44,165 nucleotides of DNA, from the NCBI GenBank assembly GCA_009694745.1, contig SHUF01000020.1, positions 1 to 44,165 on the forward strand, given 5' to 3'. Positions within the stretch are counted from its first letter, which is position 1. Each line of letters begins with the position of its first letter. This DNA is from Acidobacteriota bacterium. Lineage in GTDB: Bacteria > Acidobacteriota > Vicinamibacteria > Vicinamibacterales > SCN-69-37. Below, piece after piece: positions 37,269 to 44,165 of this stretch. The position numbers were made by a program, and so were the translations under genes. The notes beneath the pieces are model-generated. The model saw nothing but the letters and a program-made list of their open reading frames with translations. It did no database searches and had not been told where the DNA came from.

Positions 37269-38147
37269 ATGTTTTTCTTTCAAGCAGCGGTGTACGTCAA
37301 CGGCACCATCACACGTGCACAGGATGCTGTGGTGCCGGTGTTCGATCACGGGTTTCTCTACGGCGAAGGCGTGTACGAAACCCTGCGCACCTATCGCGGC
37401 GAACCTTTTCTGTTCGGCCCGCACATGGCTCGCCTGCGGCGCTCGGCTGGGCTGATGGCTCTGGACGTGCCGTACACCGACGACCAGATGGTCGCGCACA
37501 TTCGCGACACCACGCGCGGCTACTCGGAGTATTTCGGCGCAGTCGCCGACACCTACATCCGGATTCTGCTCACCCGCGGGGTGGGAGCCCTGACGTACAG
37601 CCTGGATGCATGCCCCTCGCCCACGCTCGTCATCATCGTGAAGCCCTTCCCGGCTCCGCCGGACCACACCTTCACGCAGGGCATTCGCGTCTCGCTCGTT
37701 TCAATTCGACGCAATCACCCAGACGCACTCAACCCGGCGATCAAGTCCAACAACCTGCTCAACAACGCACTGGCGATGCAGGAAGCGCTACGGCACGGCG
37801 CCGACGAGGCGCTCATGATGAATCAGGACGGCGCCATCGTTGAATGCTCCCAGTCCAATTGTTTCATCGTCACACGCGGCCGCCTGAGAACGGCTCCCCT
37901 CGCCTCTGGACTCCTTCCCGGCGTGACACGGGCGTGGGTCATCGACATCGCTCGCGACCTGGGAATCGAGACTGACGAATCCGACTTCACGCCTGCCGAC
38001 GTCTTCGGCGCGGACGAGGCGTTCATCACGGGCACGACGCGGGAGGTCACGCCGGTGGTGGCGGTGGACACGCACACGATAGGCACCGGCGCCCCAGGGC
38101 CCCTCACTGCCCGGCTCCTGGCGGAATTCCGTCGGCGCACTGGCTGA
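37269..38147 (+). CDS. class IV PLP-dependent aminotransferase (branched-chain aminotransferase/aminodeoxychorismate lyase family)
   Basis: The 292-residue protein has the class IV fold: VFDHGFLYGEGVYETLRTY near residue 24, the PLP Lys159 in NPAIKSNNLLNN, and VECSQSN around Glu192, which contacts the cofactor ring. Members are branched-chain aminotransferases, D-amino acid transaminases and aminodeoxychorismate lyases, and sequence alone does not decide. No ilv or pab gene lies nearby. The start codon has CAGG about seven bases upstream and an upstream promoter. Confidence 0.85.
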   Translation: MFFFQAAVYVNGTITRAQDAVVPVFDHGFLYGEGVYETLRTYRGEPFLFGPHMARLRRSAGLMALDVPYTDDQMVAHIRDTTRGYSEYFGAVADTYIRILLTRGVGALTYSLDACPSPTLVIIVKPFPAPPDHTFTQGIRVSLVSIRRNHPDALNPAIKSNNLLNNALAMQEALRHGADEALMMNQDGAIVECSQSNCFIVTRGRLRTAPLASGLLPGVTRAWVIDIARDLGIETDESDFTPADVFGADEAFITGTTREVTPVVAVDTHTIGTGAPGPLTARLLAEFRRRTG

Positions 38148-38150
38148 CGA

Positions 38151-38280
38151 TACGACGGATCACAGGGAGACGCGGAGGCCGCTGAGGCGCTCCGTGGCGT
38201 GAAGGGCTGAAGGATCTTCCCAGAGGGAGTTCCTTCAAGTCCCTTCATGCCTCGTGTAATTTCCGTGTAGATCCGTCGTG
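38151..38280. repeat. nested palindromic element between convergent genes
   Basis: A perfect ten-base inverted repeat (ACGACGGATC at 38152-38161, GATCCGTCGT at 38270-38279) flanks the element, and the similarity of the arms extends inward imperfectly for about 20 more bases. Inside is a second inverted pair: 38198-38214 (CGTGAAGGGCTGAAGGA) against 38231-38249, with only a few mismatches and gaps, and a small TCCC/GGGA stem in its loop. It could form a long hairpin and so end both transcripts, or be a REP/MITE-like repeat. No transposase or ORF is inside. Confidence 0.6.
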
Positions 38281-38287
38281 GCGAGGC

Positions 38288-41137
38288 TTACTCGTAGTCA
38301 GAGAGCGGCGGACACGCACACACCAGGTTGCGGTCGCCGAACGGATTGTCGATCCGCGAGATCGTCGGCCAGAACTTGTGCTGGCGCAGCGACGGCACGG
38401 GATAGGCCGCCTGGGCGCGTGTGTACTTGTGCGTCCACTCGTCAGCCGCAACATCCTCCGCCGGGTGCGGCGCATTCTTCAGGGGATTGTCGATCTTGTC
38501 GGCCGTCCCATCAATCACCGCCTGGACCTCGGACCAGATCGCAATCATCGCGTCGCAGAACCGGTCGAGTTCCTGGAGCGGCTCGCTCTCGGTCGGCTCC
38601 ACCATGAGCGTCCCAGCCACCGGAAACGACACGGTGGGCGCGTGGAACCCGTAGTCCATGAGCCGTTTGGCGATATCGGTCTCATCCACGCCGTGCGCCT
38701 TGAACTGCCGCAGGTCGAAGATCAACTCGTGCGCCACGCGACCATTGGCTCCCGAATACAACACGGGATAGTGCCCCTCGAGCCGCGCCTTGATGTAGTT
38801 GGCGTTGAGCATCGCGAACTTCGTCGCAGCGGTCATGCCATCGGCGCCCAGCATCCGGATGTACCCGTACGAAATCAGCAGAATGCTCGCACTGCCCCAC
38901 GGCGCCGCCGACACCGCGGAGATGCCGGAGGTCCCACCGGTCTGAACCACCGCATGCCCGGGAAGAAATGCCGTCAGGTGCGCGGCCACCCCGATCGGCC
39001 CCATGCCGGGCCCCCCGCCGCCATGTGGGATCGCAAACGTCTTGTGCAGGTTGAGATGACAGACGTCGGCGCCAATCGCAGCAGGACTGGTCAGACCCAC
39101 CTGCGCATTCATATTCGCGCCGTCCATGTAGACCTGCCCGCCGTTGTCATGAATGATCCTGCAGATCTTCCGAATCGACCCCTCAAACACACCGTGCGTG
39201 CTGGGATAGGTGATCATCAGACACGACAACTTGTCGCGGTGCCCTTCAGCCTTCGCCTGCAAGTCCTCAAGCCGCACATTCCCTTGCGGGTCGGTGGCCA
39301 CCACCACCACCTTGAGGCCCACCATCGCCGCGCTCGCAGGATTGGTTCCATGGGCCGACTGAGGAATAAGGACCACATCGCGATGCGAATCGCCGCGACT
39401 CGCGTGATAGGCGTTGATCACGAGCAACCCTGCGAACTCGCCCTGCGCACCCGAGTTCGGTTGTAGCGAAATCGCCGCGAAGCCGGTCACCACGCACAAG
39501 GCTTCTTCCAGTTCCTTGATGACCTGCATAAACCCGGCCGCCTGCGACACAGGCGCAAACGGATGCAACTTGGAGAACTCCGGCCAGGTGATCGGCATCA
39601 TCTCGGCCGCGGCATTGAGCTTCATGGTGCAGGAGCCAAGAGGAATCATCGCCGTGTCGAGCCCTATGTCCTTCTTCTCGAGCCGGCGGATGTACCGCAT
39701 CATCTGCGTCTCAGACGCACAGGTGCTGAACACCGGGTGTGTCAGAAACGGCGTCGTTCGTGCCAGCGCCCCAACCGCCGCCGCCCCCTGACCGGGCACA
39801 GTCGCCTTCTTGCCGGCCGCCGCCTCGAACGCACTCACCACATCCGCCAGGTCGGCGTCCGTGACGGTCTCGTCGAGCGACACCTGAACCACGCCATCCT
39901 CCGGGAACCGCAGGTTGATGCCTAGCCGCTCAGCCTCGGCTCGAACTTTGCCACTCACAGCCGCCGCACCCGCGAACCGAACCGTGTCGAAGTACACGTC
40001 GTTCGTCTGCGTCCACCCCAGGCTCGCCACCGCCGTCGCCAACCGCGTTGCATGGCCGTGGACACGCCCCGCAATGGCCTTGATCCCCGCCGGACCGTGA
40101 TACACCGCGAAAAACGCAGAGATGTTCGCCAGCAACGCCTGGGCCGTGCAGATGTTGGACGTGGCCTTCTCACGGCGGATGTGCTGCTCGCGCGTCTGCA
40201 ACGCCATCCGGTACGCCCGCCGCCCCTTGGAATCCACCGACACGCCAATGATCCGCCCAGGCGACTGCCGAACGTACGCCTCGCGCGTCGCGAAAAACGC
40301 CGCGTGCGGACCGCCGTACCCCAGCGGCACACCAAACCGCTGCGCACTGCCGACCACAACATCAGCCCCCATCTCCCCCGGCGGCGTGAACACCGCCGAC
40401 GCCAGCAGGTCCGTGCCGACCGCCACCAACACGCCGGCAGCGTGCGCCTGCTCGATCAGGCTCCGCAGATCGTGCACCTCGCCATGGTCGTCGGGCGACT
40501 GGACGTAGAGGCCGTACACGTCGTCTCCCAACCCGGACACCACACCGGCCGTCGAGAAGTCGACAAATCGCAACTGAATTCCGAGCGGCGCCGCCCGGGT
40601 CACAAGCACAGATTTGACCTGCGGAAACACACGGTCCGACACCACAAAGGTCGTTGCACTCTGACGCTTCGTGACCCGTGCCAGCAACGTCATGGCCTCG
40701 GCCGCCGCGGTCGCTTCATCCAACAGCGACGCGTTCGCAATCTCCATCCCCGTCAGGTCAGTCACCATGGTCTGGAAATTGAGCAGCGACTCAAGCCGGC
40801 CCTGCGCAATCTCCGCCTGATACGGCGTGTACGGCGTGTACCAGCCGGGATTTTCCAGCACGTTCCGCACAATGACTGGCGGCGTGTTCGTGTCGTAATA
40901 CCCCATGCCGAGGTAACTGCGGCACACCCGGTTCCGCGACGCGATGGCCCGCAGTCGCGTCAAGTACGCAATCTCCGATTCAGCCGGCGGCAACGCCATC
41001 GGCGCGCTCAGACGGATATCAGCGGGAATGATCTGGTCGATCAACGTGTCGATCGTTGCGGCCCCAACCGCCTGCAACATGTGAGGGAGATCAGACGGAC
41101 GGGGGCCAATGTGGCGGGATTCGAACTGTTCGGACAC
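38288..41137 (-). CDS. gcvP: glycine dehydrogenase (decarboxylating), P-protein of the glycine cleavage system
   Basis: The 949-residue protein is the single-chain P-protein: an N-terminal catalytically inactive half (RHIGP, MGYYDTNTPPVIVRN, PYTPYQAEIAQGRLE) and a C-terminal half with the PLP lysine, Lys699, in HLNLHKTFAIPHGGGGPG. It decarboxylates glycine and passes the aminomethyl group to the lipoyl arm of GcvH. It is the last gene of gcvT-gcvH-gcvP; the gap to gcvH is 18 bases. Confidence 0.98.
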   Translation of the reverse strand: MSEQFESRHIGPRPSDLPHMLQAVGAATIDTLIDQIIPADIRLSAPMALPPAESEIAYLTRLRAIASRNRVCRSYLGMGYYDTNTPPVIVRNVLENPGWYTPYTPYQAEIAQGRLESLLNFQTMVTDLTGMEIANASLLDEATAAAEAMTLLARVTKRQSATTFVVSDRVFPQVKSVLVTRAAPLGIQLRFVDFSTAGVVSGLGDDVYGLYVQSPDDHGEVHDLRSLIEQAHAAGVLVAVGTDLLASAVFTPPGEMGADVVVGSAQRFGVPLGYGGPHAAFFATREAYVRQSPGRIIGVSVDSKGRRAYRMALQTREQHIRREKATSNICTAQALLANISAFFAVYHGPAGIKAIAGRVHGHATRLATAVASLGWTQTNDVYFDTVRFAGAAAVSGKVRAEAERLGINLRFPEDGVVQVSLDETVTDADLADVVSAFEAAAGKKATVPGQGAAAVGALARTTPFLTHPVFSTCASETQMMRYIRRLEKKDIGLDTAMIPLGSCTMKLNAAAEMMPITWPEFSKLHPFAPVSQAAGFMQVIKELEEALCVVTGFAAISLQPNSGAQGEFAGLLVINAYHASRGDSHRDVVLIPQSAHGTNPASAAMVGLKVVVVATDPQGNVRLEDLQAKAEGHRDKLSCLMITYPSTHGVFEGSIRKICRIIHDNGGQVYMDGANMNAQVGLTSPAAIGADVCHLNLHKTFAIPHGGGGPGMGPIGVAAHLTAFLPGHAVVQTGGTSGISAVSAAPWGSASILLISYGYIRMLGADGMTAATKFAMLNANYIKARLEGHYPVLYSGANGRVAHELIFDLRQFKAHGVDETDIAKRLMDYGFHAPTVSFPVAGTLMVEPTESEPLQELDRFCDAMIAIWSEVQAVIDGTADKIDNPLKNAPHPAEDVAADEWTHKYTRAQAAYPVPSLRQHKFWPTISRIDNPFGDRNLVCACPPLSDYE

Positions 41138-41155
41138 GGGGGTGACCTCGACGAT

Positions 41156-41527
41156 TTACGCGATGAACGCGTCGTAACGAGTGGAGCTCATCAACGCATC
41201 TAATTCGCCGGCGTTGGACATCTTCACGCGAATCATCCACGTCTCGTGCGGCTGGCCATTCACATAATCCGGATGCGCGGCGAGCGCGTCATGCACCGCA
41301 ACGACGATGCCAGATACGGGAGAAAACAGCTCCGAGACGGCCTTCACGGATTCAATGGTGCCGAAGACCTCGCCCTTCGTCAGCGTGCGGCCCACATCAG
41401 GGAGCTCCACGAACACGACATCGCCGAGCTGCTTCTGAGCGAAATCCGTAATGCCCACGGCGGCGTCGTCGCCGTCAACGCGGACCCATTCATGTTCGAT
41501 GGTGTACTTCAGATCGGTCGGATACAT
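41156..41527 (-). CDS. gcvH: glycine cleavage system H protein
   Basis: The 123-residue lipoyl carrier has the family start (YTIEHEWV) and the lipoylated lysine K62 in GTIESVKAVSEL. It carries the aminomethyl group between P- and T-proteins. It lies 11 bases downstream of gcvT and 18 upstream of gcvP. Confidence 0.98.
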   Translation of the reverse strand: MYPTDLKYTIEHEWVRVDGDDAAVGITDFAQKQLGDVVFVELPDVGRTLTKGEVFGTIESVKAVSELFSPVSGIVVAVHDALAAHPDYVNGQPHETWMIRVKMSNAGELDALMSSTRYDAFIA

Positions 41528-41538
41528 ACGAGAGACTC

Positions 41539-42666
41539 CTACGCGGGTTGTGAGCGCTTGTAGAACGGTTCAGGGACGACCTCGGCCGCGACACGCCGGC
41601 CCCGGATATCAATGATAAGCGACGTGCCAGGCGCAGAGAGCGCCACCGGCACCATCGCCAGACCGATGGACTTCTTGAGGTACGGCGTCTGAGTGCCGCT
41701 CGTGACCACTCCCACCGGCGCGTCACCATCCATCACGACATGGCCGTGACGGGCAATCGCCCGGTCGCGCATCTCGAAACCGACGAGCCGCCGCTCCAGA
41801 CTGCCCGCCTTCTGAGCCCGGAGACGCTCCGCTCCCAGAAACGCATCCTTCTTCCAGCCGACGATCCAGCTCAACCCGGCCTCGACCACCGACGTGCCCT
41901 CGTCCATGTCACTCCCGCACAAGCGCATCGAGGCCTCAAGCCGCAACGTATCCCTGGCACCCAGACCGCATGGCTTGATCCCATGCCCCGCTCCAGCCTC
42001 AAGTAACGCGTTCCACACACGCTCGGCCTGAGCAGGGGCGGCAAACACCTCGAACCCATCCTCGCCGGTGTACCCGGTACGCGACACCGTGACCCGCACG
42101 CCAAAGACCTCGCCGTGGCCGAACCAGTAGTACTTGATGGCGGCCAAATCGATATCCGTCAAGGCCTGCAGCACGCGCTCGGCCATGGGCCCCTGAATGG
42201 CGATGAGGGCGTACCGGGAACTCGCGTTGACCACCGAAACGTCACCGCCATGTTCGGCCACCTTCGCGACAATCCACTGATGGTCTTTCATAATGTTGCC
42301 GGCGTTGACCACCAACATAAAGTGCTGCTCGCCCATCCGATAGACCAGGATGTCGTCGACAAACGTCCCCCCAGCGGTCGTCAGGGCGGAATACTGAATC
42401 TGCCCAATGGCCAGCCGGCTGGCATCGTTCGACGAAATCCACTGCACAGCCGCCAACGCATCAGGGCCGGCCACCTCAATCTGGCCCATGTGGCACACGT
42501 CAAACAATCCCACGGCCGTACGCACGGCCATGTGCTCGTCGATGATGCCCGAATATTCGACCGGCATGTCCCACCCACCGAACTCGACCATGCGAGCCCC
42601 ATGTGCGCGATGCCGTCCGTTGAGCGGTGTTTTTTTGAGGGCTGTTGCTGATGGAGTGGTCGTCAT
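41539..42666 (-). CDS. gcvT: glycine cleavage system T protein (aminomethyltransferase)
   Basis: The 375-residue tetrahydrofolate-dependent enzyme has GGWDMPVEYSGIIDEH near the N-terminus, VGLFDVCHMGQIEV, SRTGYTGEDGFEVF and the C-terminal GVVTSGTQTPYLKKSIGLAMV. It is the first gene of the operon. The ATG at 42666 lies 15 bases after a promoter-like -10, with no Shine-Dalgarno. Confidence 0.98.
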   Translation of the reverse strand: MTTTPSATALKKTPLNGRHRAHGARMVEFGGWDMPVEYSGIIDEHMAVRTAVGLFDVCHMGQIEVAGPDALAAVQWISSNDASRLAIGQIQYSALTTAGGTFVDDILVYRMGEQHFMLVVNAGNIMKDHQWIVAKVAEHGGDVSVVNASSRYALIAIQGPMAERVLQALTDIDLAAIKYYWFGHGEVFGVRVTVSRTGYTGEDGFEVFAAPAQAERVWNALLEAGAGHGIKPCGLGARDTLRLEASMRLCGSDMDEGTSVVEAGLSWIVGWKKDAFLGAERLRAQKAGSLERRLVGFEMRDRAIARHGHVVMDGDAPVGVVTSGTQTPYLKKSIGLAMVPVALSAPGTSLIIDIRGRRVAAEVVPEPFYKRSQPA

Positions 42667-42681
42667 GGTGGCGTCTGTACA

Positions 42682-42710
42682 AACGTACTATCGCCTCCCC
42701 CAATCGTCAA
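42682..42710 (-). promoter_or_regulatory. candidate promoter of gcvT-gcvH-gcvP
   Basis: On the minus strand TTGACG and TACGTT are exactly 17 bases apart. The leader would be only about eight bases, leaving no room for a glycine riboswitch downstream of this start. Confidence 0.5.
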
Positions 42711-42772
42711 CACTTGACAGGGTCAGATCCGGGGCGGGCGCGGAAGGTCCGCGCCGGAGCGCTGTGCGCGCA

Positions 42773-42961
42773 TTAGCGGTCGCGTTTGGGTGCCGGCCAC
42801 GCCAGACGCAGGAGCCCGAACATCAAAGCGACAAGGAGCAGCAGGACCTGAGGGCCGGCTTGTCGGGTTTGCGGGATCGAGACCAGAACCACGGGCATGC
42901 TCAGCCCGCCGACGAGGACGGCAATGATGACCTGTGCAAGCACGACGGCAATGACACGCAT
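42773..42961 (-). CDS. small two-helix membrane protein
   Basis: The 62-residue protein has two hydrophobic segments: VIAVVLAQVIIAVLVGGLSM (about 3-22) and VLLLLVALMFGLLRLAW (about 39-55). A run of five G (AGGGGG) lies four bases before the ATG, a good ribosome-binding site. Its start is 18 bases after the stop of the Cys-rich ORF at 42980-43246. I do not recognise the family; the membrane-protein call is from composition. Confidence 0.6.
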   Translation of the reverse strand: MRVIAVVLAQVIIAVLVGGLSMPVVLVSIPQTRQAGPQVLLLLVALMFGLLRLAWPAPKRDR

Positions 42962-42979
42962 GTTTCCCCCTGTTATTGC

Positions 42980-43246
42980 TTACCCACTGAACGGAACGCC
43001 GCCGTTGCAGGCAATGAACCAGGCCATCGCGGCCTCCGAACGGACAGCGTAGATGAGTGAACAGCCGGCCCACTTGTGCGCCTCGTACCACTTCAGATCG
43101 TCAGTGCAGTCGCCAAAATCGTTGGCGATGCGAAGAGCCTCGGCAGAGTACATGTCCCAGCACTCGCCGGGCCCACGCTGCGGCGCCAGGTCAGTGACCG
43201 CACCTTGAAGACCCGAGGCCCGCCCGCCAGGCTGACCCGCCTGGCG
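42980..43246 (-). pseudogene. Cys-rich C-terminal ORF, possibly detached tail of the upstream secreted protein
   Basis: An open frame from the stop at 43247-43249 to TAA at 42980 encodes GPGECWDMYSAEALRIA, DCTDDLKWYEAHKWAGCSLIY and WFIACNGGVPFSG. Four Cys and several Trp/Tyr give it a folded, secreted-domain look. The only normal start is ATG 43153 (57 residues), but coding-like sequence with a Cys lies before it. The upstream protein at 43276-43767 ends in TGA, and its own frame continues with ARRVSLAGGPRVFKV before this frame takes over, so a TGG-to-TGA change plus one lost base would join them. It may instead be an independent small gene. Confidence 0.45.
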
Positions 43247-43275
43247 TCAGCACGAGCGGCTGCGCGCTCCTCCGC

Positions 43276-43767
43276 TCACTCCTGGTGCCGGGTCATGGCC
43301 TTCGAACTGCCGCTGGCTGACTCAAGAAGAGTGCGAGTCAGCAACATCGACTGGCCGACAAACGTGTCGGGTCCTTCGGTCACCGTCGCCAGCAGCGTGC
43401 GGGCCCTGGCCGCCGCCTCCGAACCCTGGAGAAGGGCGAGCACCTGCCCGTACTCCGACACTCCCCCCCGCTTCATCGTCACATCCCCGGCCGGCCCGGT
43501 GAGGCTGAGGATGCCGCGCCGGACAATGAGAGTGAGATGGTCGTTAGCTGTTGTCAACGTCACCACCGAACGATCGGCGGAGACGTCCTTACGTACGGTG
43601 ACCGTTTTGTCGGCCACTTCCATCACAGCGCGGCCGGCCCCGTGGCGCGTCACGCGCACCGACGGCCCGTCGGCGGCTGCTGCGGCAGTCGGCGCCAGCA
43701 GGCCGGCCATTGCGATCGCCGCCACGCCGGCCCAGCGCGCACATGTAGCGGTATTCATTGCTGTCAT
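43276..43767 (-). CDS. secreted protein of unknown function
   Basis: The protein of 163 residues has a signal peptide ending PTAAAAA and a beta-rich N-domain (VRVTRHGAGRAVMEVADKTVTVRKDVSAD), then a helical region ending ASGSSKAMTRHQE. I do not recognise the family. GGAGG lies nine bases before ATG 43767, so this start is preferred over the GTG at 43776 or ATG 43758. It follows the sigma-54 activator gene by about 80 bases and precedes the Cys-rich ORF. It may be truncated by a premature TGA. Confidence 0.6.
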   Translation of the reverse strand: MTAMNTATCARWAGVAAIAMAGLLAPTAAAAADGPSVRVTRHGAGRAVMEVADKTVTVRKDVSADRSVVTLTTANDHLTLIVRRGILSLTGPAGDVTMKRGGVSEYGQVLALLQGSEAAARARTLLATVTEGPDTFVGQSMLLTRTLLESASGSSKAMTRHQE

Positions 43768-43795
43768 TGCTATCACCCTCCTCGACTTTCCTTAC

Positions 43796-43816
43796 CTACC
43801 CTGTGGTTTCAGCCAT
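43796..43816 (-). other. possible six-codon leader ORF
   Basis: On the minus strand a perfect AGGAGG is followed after four bases by ATG and five codons (M-A-E-T-T-G) then TAG. It precedes the secreted-protein gene by about 28 bases. It could be a chance ORF or a short regulatory leader peptide. Confidence 0.2.
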
Positions 43817-43848
43817 TCAGCCTCCTGATCGAACGACGACCCTGCGTG

Positions 43849-44165
43849 TTACGGTGTTCGCGCGTCGCCGTGAGTGGCGCCTGGCGCGAACGAAAGATGT
43901 GAGCGCAGCGTGTGATAGCTGATGTCAAGCACGTCGCACGCCTTACGTTTGTTCCCGTCGCAGCGGTCCAGCACGCCCCGCACGTAACGGCTGCTCCAGG
44001 TGCGCAGCGACTCGGTGCCACTCGGCAGGTCTTCCACCACATCGCGATAGCCCTTCGTGATGATTGAAGGAAGATCCCCCACGTCCACAACCGAGCCGGG
44101 GCCCAGTGCGATGGCACGCTCAAGCACGCGCTCCAGTTGCCGCACGTTTCCGGGCCAGTCAAAGG
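43849..44165 (-). CDS. sigma-54-dependent transcriptional activator, C-terminal end (gene continues beyond window)
   Basis: The frame runs from the right edge. It starts inside the AAA+ domain of an NtrC-type activator with FDWPGNVRQLERVLERAIAL, the conserved C-terminal end of that domain, then a linker, then a Fis-type helix-turn-helix (VLDRCDGNKRKACDVLDISYHTLRSHL). Such activators open sigma-54 promoters. Input domain and Walker motifs are outside. No -24/-12 (GG-N10-GC) element was found in a clear position nearby. Confidence 0.9.
   Translation of the reverse strand, partial: FDWPGNVRQLERVLERAIALGPGSVVDVGDLPSIITKGYRDVVEDLPSGTESLRTWSSRYVRGVLDRCDGNKRKACDVLDISYHTLRSHLSFAPGATHGDARTP

Noticed and set aside
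40052-41203. 383-codon open frame on the plus strand opposite gcvP
   Set aside because: Antisense shadow; composition dominated by Arg and His, no family resemblance.
42667-42772. Glycine riboswitch upstream of gcvT
   Set aside because: The promoter candidate leaves a leader of about eight bases, and I see no tandem glycine aptamer pattern upstream.

Overview
The window is a high-GC, mostly housekeeping stretch of a Gram-negative bacterial chromosome. Gene content (outer-membrane LPS export, a PilMNOP/secretin filament machine, Big/PKD lipoproteins, a peptidase-secA-guaB block, a pseudopilin with a Gly/Pro tail, a microcompartment gene pair) suggests an Acidobacteriota member, perhaps of the Vicinamibacteria. 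That placement is inference from family resemblance, not from a marker gene. I see no rRNA, tRNA, CRISPR array or insertion sequence.

Layout. 3-1661: an lptF-lptG fusion running off the left edge. 1633-4513 (minus): metK and a PHP-domain protein. 4609-5499: a XerD-type recombinase. 5539-9322: a sugar-salvage block with murQ, nagB, a GlcNAc-kinase-like gene and a class C-type serine hydrolase on alternating strands. 9319-10104: an atypical pseudopilin. 10130-11383: a Big1/PKD lipoprotein. 11403-13126: a decayed mosaic of one membrane-protein fragment and two glycosyltransferase fragments. 13142-23666 (minus): one long operon for a type IV pilus/type II secretion-like machine (lipoprotein, lytic transglycosylase, PilC/GspF, PilB/GspE, PilM, PilN, PilO, PilP, a secretin carrying a cohesin-like domain, two GspG-like pseudopilins). 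23742-25750: a two-gene microcompartment locus (BMC-H shell protein plus acylating aldehyde dehydrogenase with a C-terminal extension). 25816-27480: an MltD-like LysM transglycosylase. 27664-29154: comM/yifB split by an in-frame TAA. 29151-35219: DUF411, M23 peptidase, secA, guaB. 35226-38147: tsaE, nnrE-nnrD, and a divergent class IV aminotransferase. 38151-38280: a nested palindrome. 38288-42666 (minus): gcvT-gcvH-gcvP. 42773-44165 (minus): a sigma-54 activator (cut by the edge), a secreted protein, a Cys-rich tail ORF and a tiny membrane protein.

The points most worth following are the secretin-cohesin fusion in a PilMNOP operon, the solitary BMC-H/aldehyde dehydrogenase pair, the LptF-LptG fusion, and promoters lying only 6-15 nt from start codons at many genes, which suggests leaderless mRNAs. 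Four putative single-base losses and two in-frame stops cluster in three loci. They may be real decay or sequencing error and should be checked on reads before functional claims are made.
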